A DNA stretch of 64,000 nucleotides from DTU064 sp045588245 (lineage in GTDB: Bacteria; Bacillota; Clostridia; Oscillospirales; CAG-272): contig JAZNDW010000001.1 of the NCBI GenBank assembly GCA_045588245.1, positions 186,001 to 250,000 of the forward strand, read 5' to 3'. Positions 58,564 through 64,000 of this stretch are shown in pieces; position 1 is the first letter of the stretch; the number at the start of each line of letters is the position of its first letter. The notes under the pieces were generated by a model. It did no database searches and was not told the origin of the DNA. It saw only the letters and a program-made list of their open reading frames with translations. The position numbers and the translations under genes were made by a program.

Positions 58564-60966
58564 TTATTTCACAACGATATTGACGATTCTTCCGGGAACG
58601 TAAATTTCCTTAACGATCGTCTTGCCTTCGATCTGTGCGGACACTCTTTCGTCTGCCTTAGCCAAAGCGATAACATCGTCCTTGCCGGCATCCTTGGCTA
58701 CAATAACGGTGCCGCGGAGCTTGCCGTTTACCTGAAGCGCGATCTCAACCGTTGCGTCAACGGTCTTTGCTTCGTCGTATTCGGGCCATTTTGCGAGAGA
58801 TACGAGTCCGTCACCGCCGAGCTTTTCGTATATTTCCTCGGAAATATGAGGCGCAAACGGAGAGAGCAGCTTAACGAACGTGATAAGCTCGTCGCGCGTA
58901 AGCGTGCCCACTTCGTAGATCTCGTTGATGAGCGTCATCATAGCGGCGATAGCGGTGTTGAACTTGAGCTCTTCGATGTCGGAGGAGACTTTCTTGATCG
59001 TCTTATGGAAGGACACCTCAAGCTTCGGTGTTACACCCTTACCCGAAACGAGCTCAACGAGTCCGCAAACTCTGTCAAGGAAGCGCTTCGCGCCCTTAAC
59101 ACCCGTTTCGCTCCAGGGAGATGCAACACCGTAGTCACCCATAAAGCAAACGTAAGTACGGAGCGTGTCGGCACCGTATGCACGAACGACGTCGAGCGGA
59201 TCAACGACGTTTCCGCGGGACTTGGACATCTTCTGTCCGTCAGGACCGAGTACGAGACCAACGGCGGTGCGCTTCATATACGGCTCGGAATACGGAACCA
59301 TGCCGAGATCGTAAAGGAATTTATACCAGAAGCGGGAATAGATCATGTGACGTGTTACGTGCTCCATGCCGCCGTTGTACCAGTCAACGGGCATCCAATA
59401 GCGGAGCGCCTCCATGCCTGCGAGTGCGCTTTCGTTCTTCGGATCGCAGTAACGGAGGAAATACCAGGAGCTGCCTGCCCACTGCGGCATCGTATCCGTT
59501 TCACGCTTTGCATCGGCGCCGCACTTCGGGCACTTGCAGTTGACGTAGCTTTCAACCTTGGCGAGCGGGCTTTCGCCGCCCTCGCCCGGCTCAAAGTTTT
59601 CAATGTCGGGCAAACGGAGCGGAAGCTCTTCGTACGGAACGGGAACCATTCCGCAATGCGGACAATGTACGATCGGGATAGGCTCTCCCCAATATCTCTG
59701 GCGGTTGAATGCCCAGTCCTTCATCTTGAACTGAACGGCTGCCTCGCCGAGTCCGCGCTCGGAGAGAACCTCGATAGCTTTCGCGATCGAATCCTTTTTG
59801 TTGTCGAAGCCGTTGAGGAAATCGGAGTTGACCATTTCACCGTCACCGGTGTATGCTGCCTCGGCGATGTTGCCGCCGCGGATAACTTCAATAATATCGA
59901 TGCCGTACTTCTTCGCGAAGTCGTAGTCGCGCTCATCGTGTGCGGGAACAGCCATGATAGCACCCGTACCGTAGCCCATCATTACGTAGTCTGCGATGTA
60001 GATCGGGATCTGTTTGCCGTTCAGCGGATTGATGGCGGAAAGACCTTCGATGCGAACGCCCGTCTTATCCTTAACGAGCTGTGTGCGCTCAAATTCCGTC
60101 TTCTTCGAGCATTCCTCACGGTACGCAAGTACTGCGTCCATGTTGGAGATGCGGTCCGCGTACTTATCGATAGCGGGATGTTCCGGCGCAATTACCATGA
60201 ACGTTACGCCGAAGAGCGTGTCGGGACGTGTTGTGTATATACGGAGCTTATCGTCAACACCTGCGAGGTCGAAGTTGACGTATGCACCTGTGGATTTGCC
60301 GATCCAGTTGACCTGCTGCTGCTTGATGTTCGGCAGATAGTCAACCTCTTCAAGACCCGAAAGAAGCTTGTCCGCATATTCGGTTATACGCAGATACCAA
60401 ACCTCTTTCGATTTTTGAACGACGTCGCTGTGGCAGATGTCACATTTTCCGCCCTGCGAGTCCTCGTTTGAGAGGACGACCTTACATGAGGGGCAATAGT
60501 TTACGAGCGTCTTATCGCGGAAAACGAGTCCGTTTTCGAACATCTTAAGGAAGATCCACTGCGTCCACTTATAGTAATCGTGATCCGTCGTGTCAACGAC
60601 TCTCGACCAGTCAAAGCTGTAGCCGACGCTCTTCATCTGACGGGTAAAGTTTTCGATGTTCTTATCCGTTACGATACGCGGATGAGTTTTCGTTTTGATT
60701 GCGTAGTTTTCGGTATTAAGTCCGAAAGCATCAAAGCCGATCGGGAAAAGGACATTATAACCCTGCATACGGCGCTTGCGTGCAACCGCTTCCATGCTGA
60801 TGTACGCCTTGATGTGACCGACGTGGAGTCCCGCTCCGCTCGGATACGGGAATTCGATCAGGCCGTAGAATTTCGGGAGCGAATAGTCCTCTTTCGCTTC
60901 AAATGCGCGAGCTTCGTCCCATCTGTCCTGCCATTTTTTGTCATTTACAGTAAAATCGTATTTCAT
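58564..60966 (-). CDS. leuS: Leucyl-tRNA synthetase
   Basis: 800 residues. The HIGH box is in YPSGAGLHVGHIKAY. A zinc-ribbon type insert shows CPSCKVVLSNEDSQGGKCDIC. The editing domain has TTRPDTLFGVTFMVIAPEHP and GTGAIMAVPAHDERDYDF. The KMSKS box is GQKMSKSRGNVVDP. It charges tRNA-Leu and edits errors. It follows rsfS by 44 bases. Confidence 0.97.
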   Translation of the reverse strand: MKYDFTVNDKKWQDRWDEARAFEAKEDYSLPKFYGLIEFPYPSGAGLHVGHIKAYISMEAVARKRRMQGYNVLFPIGFDAFGLNTENYAIKTKTHPRIVTDKNIENFTRQMKSVGYSFDWSRVVDTTDHDYYKWTQWIFLKMFENGLVFRDKTLVNYCPSCKVVLSNEDSQGGKCDICHSDVVQKSKEVWYLRITEYADKLLSGLEEVDYLPNIKQQQVNWIGKSTGAYVNFDLAGVDDKLRIYTTRPDTLFGVTFMVIAPEHPAIDKYADRISNMDAVLAYREECSKKTEFERTQLVKDKTGVRIEGLSAINPLNGKQIPIYIADYVMMGYGTGAIMAVPAHDERDYDFAKKYGIDIIEVIRGGNIAEAAYTGDGEMVNSDFLNGFDNKKDSIAKAIEVLSERGLGEAAVQFKMKDWAFNRQRYWGEPIPIVHCPHCGMVPVPYEELPLRLPDIENFEPGEGGESPLAKVESYVNCKCPKCGADAKRETDTMPQWAGSSWYFLRYCDPKNESALAGMEALRYWMPVDWYNGGMEHVTRHMIYSRFWYKFLYDLGMVPYSEPYMKRTAVGLVLGPDGQKMSKSRGNVVDPLDVVRAYGADTLRTYVCFMGDYGVASPWSETGVKGAKRFLDRVCGLVELVSGKGVTPKLEVSFHKTIKKVSSDIEELKFNTAIAAMMTLINEIYEVGTLTRDELITFVKLLSPFAPHISEEIYEKLGGDGLVSLAKWPEYDEAKTVDATVEIALQVNGKLRGTVIVAKDAGKDDVIALAKADERVSAQIEGKTIVKEIYVPGRIVNIVVK

Positions 60967-61010
60967 AAATGCCTCAAAGCTAAAAAATTATAGTCGTTAG
61001 TTATTTTGTG

Positions 61011-61403
61011 TCAGCGATCTGTCAACGCATCGGAGATATCGACCTCGTCAGCATCGTCCCAAAGCTTTTCAAGTCTGTATAGATCTCTGTTTTCTTCAGT
61101 GAAAATGTGAACTATAACGGAATGATAGTCCATGCAGATCCAGTTTGCGGAATCCTCACCCTCAATGTGACCGGGCTTCATTCCCGATTCACCGATGCGG
61201 TAATCAACTTCACCCGCAAGAGCTCTGATCTGCGTTGTGCTGTTACCTGTGCATATAACAAAGTAATCGGCGATGATGGTTTTTTCGGTGACGTGAAGAA
61301 GCTTGATGTTCTCTGCCATGCGGGCGTCGAGCACTTTTACGATTGATGTCGCAAGCTCTTCGGGTGTTCCGATCGGGTATATGACCTTTTCGTTGTTATC
61401 CAT
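61011..61403 (-). CDS. rsfS: Ribosomal silencing factor RsfS
   Basis: 130 residues. KLLHVTEKTIIADYFVICTG, STTQIRALAGEVDYRIGESG and WICMDYHSVIVHIFTEENRDLY are the family motifs. RsfS binds L14 and blocks subunit joining when nutrients are low. The nadD-yqeK-LCP-rsfS order is conserved in Bacillota. AGAGGT precedes the ATG. Confidence 0.95.
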   Translation of the reverse strand: MDNNEKVIYPIGTPEELATSIVKVLDARMAENIKLLHVTEKTIIADYFVICTGNSTTQIRALAGEVDYRIGESGMKPGHIEGEDSANWICMDYHSVIVHIFTEENRDLYRLEKLWDDADEVDISDALTDR

Positions 61404-61433
61404 GATTATACCTCTTTTATTTTAATATTCATT

Positions 61434-62642
61434 TTATTTCGTTGGGATATTTATTGAGTTTTCGTTGACGTCGCCTGCGTTATACACAGTGTATTCCGCC
61501 GTTCCGAGCGGCATATTATATATGTCCGCCACGGATTTTTCGTCCGACGTCATAACGCCGTACGGGTCAAAATCGTCTTTTTTGAACTCCGTTTCATACA
61601 CATTAAGATACTTATTTATGATATCCGCCGTGTCCTCACGGTACAAAACGTACACAGACGCTCCGTTTGCAGTTGCCGCGGCGCCCGGCAGCGTTACCAT
61701 ATAAACTTTAGACAGATCAACCGACAAAGCTGACTTACCAAAGTAAACAAAGTCGGCAGCTCCTATCGTCGTTCTCATGTTCGTCATGATCTCTGCGGCA
61801 ATATCAACGACCATAGATACGCTGAAATTGTTTTTCACCTGCAGCAGCACCGCAGACATAAATATCTTCATCGCATCCTGACGGCCGATGTCCTGCTGAA
61901 CGTAGCCCTTACGGTATCGCACGAACTGCATCGCTTTGTCGCCGTCGAGCCATTGCGGTCCTTTTTTCAAGTTGATATACAGGTCCTGCGCAGGATCGGA
62001 ATACTCCATATCATAAGGCACGTCAATGTAAACACCTCCGATGATATCGATAATATTCACAAATCCGTCGATCCCGATCATTGCCGCATAGTTGATGCGG
62101 ACGCCGAAATTCTTGCTTATCATTGAAGCCAGATTTGAAAGCGCCGCCATTTCGGGATCGTCCGATCCCGCCTTTTTTGCACGGTTATAGTAAGCCGCGT
62201 ACGATGCGTTGATCTTTGAAGAGTTGATATTATCAACGGTGATGTACGTGTCGCGAGGAATCTGCACCACGCCGATAGTATTGCCATTCACATCGTATGA
62301 AATAAGCATCATTATATCTGTGCTTCGCGAAACCTTATCGCAGCCGACGACAAGAAAGTTATAAACTCCCTGCCGCTGTTTCTTTCCGGCTCCCGACTCG
62401 TCAAGAACGGGCATTCCGTTAACGTCGGTATCGTCACCGAACGGATCGTTGTCGGTATCGGGGGTATAAAACACCAAAAATCCGCCAACAACAACGATCG
62501 CCAGGAAAACAAGCACAAGAAGCATTATCAGGAATTTATCGAGCCCGGACAGCTTGCTTTTTTTCGTTTTTTTTACAGTTGAGGCATTCCCCGACGGCAT
62601 TTTGTTCCGTTCGGGTTGATGCCTGTAATTATTATTCTGCAT
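61434..62642 (-). CDS. LytR-CpsA-Psr (LCP) family cell-wall protein
   Basis: 402 residues. A basic, disordered N terminus (1-35) leads to one membrane helix (about 37-60). The external LCP domain (about 90-320) shows SRSTDIMMLISYD, VVQIPRDTYITV, INASYA and FVRYRKGYVQQDIGRQD, with the Arg and Asp residues that bind polyprenyl-phosphate. LCP enzymes attach teichoic acids or other glycopolymers to peptidoglycan. It lies between yqeK and rsfS, a common place for it. Confidence 0.93.
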   Translation of the reverse strand: MQNNNYRHQPERNKMPSGNASTVKKTKKSKLSGLDKFLIMLLVLVFLAIVVVGGFLVFYTPDTDNDPFGDDTDVNGMPVLDESGAGKKQRQGVYNFLVVGCDKVSRSTDIMMLISYDVNGNTIGVVQIPRDTYITVDNINSSKINASYAAYYNRAKKAGSDDPEMAALSNLASMISKNFGVRINYAAMIGIDGFVNIIDIIGGVYIDVPYDMEYSDPAQDLYINLKKGPQWLDGDKAMQFVRYRKGYVQQDIGRQDAMKIFMSAVLLQVKNNFSVSMVVDIAAEIMTNMRTTIGAADFVYFGKSALSVDLSKVYMVTLPGAAATANGASVYVLYREDTADIINKYLNVYETEFKKDDFDPYGVMTSDEKSVADIYNMPLGTAEYTVYNAGDVNENSINIPTK

Positions 62643-62675
62643 TAATTTACAAATGTCCCTTCCCGTATATAAAGC

Positions 62676-63320
62676 CTATCGGCGGAGCGCACCGCCGTTT
62701 TTCAGGTATTGGGCGGCTTTCGCCGTATCGGGGTCAAGCATCTTGTGAGTCGATTCTATGTGCTGCAGCGTGTCGCAGAGCGACATATACACAGCTTTCG
62801 TTAAAACCGCCGTCGCTTCGTCTATGGTTTTTGCATTTATTATGTGCGAATGGAAATATTCCCGGCATCGGCGACAGCTTTCATACTTACGTGTCGGCTC
62901 TATATAATCGGCGATAAAAATGATCGCTTCAAAAACCGTCATCTCCGCTCGTCCCGTCGTATGATAACGAACGGCAGAGAGTATATCATCGTCAATATAT
63001 TCGGAAAAATGCTCCGATATTACAGCCGGAGCCGCAAGCGCATGAAGCACGGGCTCGGGATAATCTTCTATATCTCCGAACATTATATCAAAATCACGTA
63101 TATAATTCAACTGCTTTTCGGAAGTTAATTCCTTTGCAATATCGTGAAGCAGGGCGGCTGCCCGAATACTCCCAACTCTACCCGGCAAAACGTGCGACGC
63201 AATAAACGCCGCTTCCACCTCGACCGCAAGCGTGTGGGCGTATCTTTTCTCCGACAGATACGGACGCACCTTCTCCCGCAGAATCATAAGCTCTGCGGCT
63301 GTGGGTTCATTTTTTCGCAT
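62676..63320 (-). CDS. yqeK: HD-domain diadenosine tetraphosphatase YqeK
   Basis: 214 residues from the ATG at 63320, which overlaps the nadD stop by 14 bases and follows GGCGGGA. RYAHTLAVEVEA has the first His, AALLHDIAKEL the HD pair (59-60), and IADYIEPTR the late Asp. The family hydrolyses Ap4A symmetrically. It is often fused or linked to nadD, as here. Confidence 0.93.
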   Translation of the reverse strand: MRKNEPTAAELMILREKVRPYLSEKRYAHTLAVEVEAAFIASHVLPGRVGSIRAAALLHDIAKELTSEKQLNYIRDFDIMFGDIEDYPEPVLHALAAPAVISEHFSEYIDDDILSAVRYHTTGRAEMTVFEAIIFIADYIEPTRKYESCRRCREYFHSHIINAKTIDEATAVLTKAVYMSLCDTLQHIESTHKMLDPDTAKAAQYLKNGGALRR

Positions 63321-63936
63321 ACAGTCCCGCCTTTTCGATATAATCACGCACCGACGGATCAACGTAATCCGAAACGTCACCGCCGTCAGCAATCATCGTT
63401 CTTATATCCGACGACGATATCATAAACGGTTCAATACGGAGCGGCGAAGCTTCAGCTCCGTAACGCTCGGCGTAGAATTTCGCACGAAGCGAAAGCTTTT
63501 CGTCATCGGCAGCAATACCGCGCGGTGCGTAAACAATGTCTGATATTCGGAATATTTCCTCTGCATGATACCATGTATCGAGCGACAAAAACATATCCGC
63601 ACCGCACAAAAGCCTGATCTTTCCTTCGTCGGGTGTCATCCCGTAAAGCTCATAAAGTGCAAGAAGCGTATCGACCGTATAGCTCGGTCCGACTCTGTCA
63701 AGTTCAAGACGCGACACGACAGCACCATTCACGTCAGCAAAAGCCAGCGATGCCATATCAAGCCTTTTTTGCGGATCATCGTCTGCAGATACCCGTTTGT
63801 GCGGCGGTATGTTCGCAGGCATGATGAGCAGTAGATCAAGTCCGAACTGTGCCATAAACGCTTCAGCTATTCTTTTATGGCCTATGTGGGGCGGCGAAAA
63901 CGTGCCGCCGTAAAGCCCCAGATTTAGTTGCGGCAT
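63307..63936 (-). CDS. nadD: Nicotinate-nucleotide adenylyltransferase NadD
   Basis: 209 residues. LGLYGGTFSPPHIGHKRIAEAF is split by the HxGH site, with Ser where GGTFDPPH usually has Asp. FVS-type substrate loops (PANIPPHKR) and the C-terminal ISSSDIRTMIADG are typical. It makes deamido-NAD from nicotinate mononucleotide and ATP. It starts 4 bases after the yhbY stop. Confidence 0.95.
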   Translation of the reverse strand: MPQLNLGLYGGTFSPPHIGHKRIAEAFMAQFGLDLLLIMPANIPPHKRVSADDDPQKRLDMASLAFADVNGAVVSRLELDRVGPSYTVDTLLALYELYGMTPDEGKIRLLCGADMFLSLDTWYHAEEIFRISDIVYAPRGIAADDEKLSLRAKFYAERYGAEASPLRIEPFMISSSDIRTMIADGGDVSDYVDPSVRDYIEKAGLYAKK

Positions 63937-63939
63937 AGC

Positions 63940-64000
63940 TTAAAGTATGATTTTTTTATTCTTTTTGCTGGGACGGTACAAAACGAAACGCGAACCGACG
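63940..64000 (-). CDS. YhbY-type RNA-binding protein, C-terminal end only
   Basis: The last 19 codons and stop of a gene that continues past the right edge. The peptide VGSRFVLYRPSKKNKKIIL matches the C terminus of the CRM-domain ribosome assembly protein YhbY (typically ...G-FVLYRPSK-K--I-L). Genes in the order yhbY-nadD-yqeK-rsfS are conserved in Bacillota, which supports the call despite the short fragment. Confidence 0.75.
   Translation of the reverse strand, partial: VGSRFVLYRPSKKNKKIIL

Noticed and set aside
58552..60471. A 639-codon open frame opposite leuS
   Set aside because: Antisense shadow of leuS; no ribosome site and no family features.
1..64000. CRISPR arrays, insertion sequences, prophage or attachment sites
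   Set aside because: No regularly spaced repeats, transposase, integrase or phage structural genes were seen on either strand.

Overview
The window looks like a chromosomal segment of an uncultured member of the class Clostridia (Bacillota). The evidence is the clade-III fused PurL, a separate IMP cyclohydrolase and AICAR formyltransferase instead of a fused PurH, a GlgC/GlgD pair, DUF3842 and DUF1540 proteins, RbgA (YlqF), archaeal-type ApgM, strong AGGAGG ribosome sites and textbook TTGACA-17-TATAAT promoters. I see no tRNA, rRNA, insertion sequence, prophage or CRISPR array. Base composition is moderate, with one clearly AT-richer stretch (about 34.6-37.1 kb). Taxonomy and all family names come from motif recognition; no search was run.

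Layout: 1-4.6 kb holds two secreted carbohydrate-type proteins (one cut by the left edge), an AraC regulator and an iron-sulfur aldo/keto reductase. 4.9-9.0 kb holds a small membrane protein, an S24 (CI/LexA-like) repressor, an SDR-nitroreductase pair, and an ECF-transporter S component with a structured leader and attenuator next to DUF3842. 9.1-24.6 kb is one long purine operon behind a ZTP riboswitch: purE-purC-purF-like-purM-formate channel-purN-purO-AICAR transformylase-purD-purL-guaB-fhs. It covers PRPP to IMP and XMP except purB, and it couples formate uptake and activation to the two formyl-THF steps. 24.7-27.5 kb is argGH with an ArgR-like operator. 27.6-29.8 kb is ligA behind an unusually structured leader. 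29.8-33.5 kb holds an amidase, a TtcA-like protein, a GHL10 lipoprotein and a nicotinamidase-like hydrolase.

33.7-37.1 kb is an ECF sigma factor overlapped by a 945-residue membrane protein with an anti-sigma-like N terminus, duplicated BspA-type repeats and a large possible propeller: this is the most unusual protein system in the window. 37.2-48.4 kb is housekeeping: rplS (-), then apgM-lepB-lepB-rbgA-rnhB-yraN-thrC, DUF1540, a phosphoesterase, tig, clpP and clpX. 48.5-49.7 kb is a cytosolic propeller-like protein with a hydrophobic insert. 49.8-58.3 kb is a glycogen operon on the minus strand (glgC-glgD-glgA-glgP-GH13). 58.6-64 kb on the minus strand is the conserved yhbY(partial)-nadD-yqeK-LCP-rsfS-leuS cluster.

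The noncoding features that stand out are the ZTP riboswitch of purE, the attenuated leader of the ECF transporter gene, the three-way-junction leader of ligA, and a recurrent small GC hairpin placed just ahead of the ribosome site of purD, ligA and clpP.
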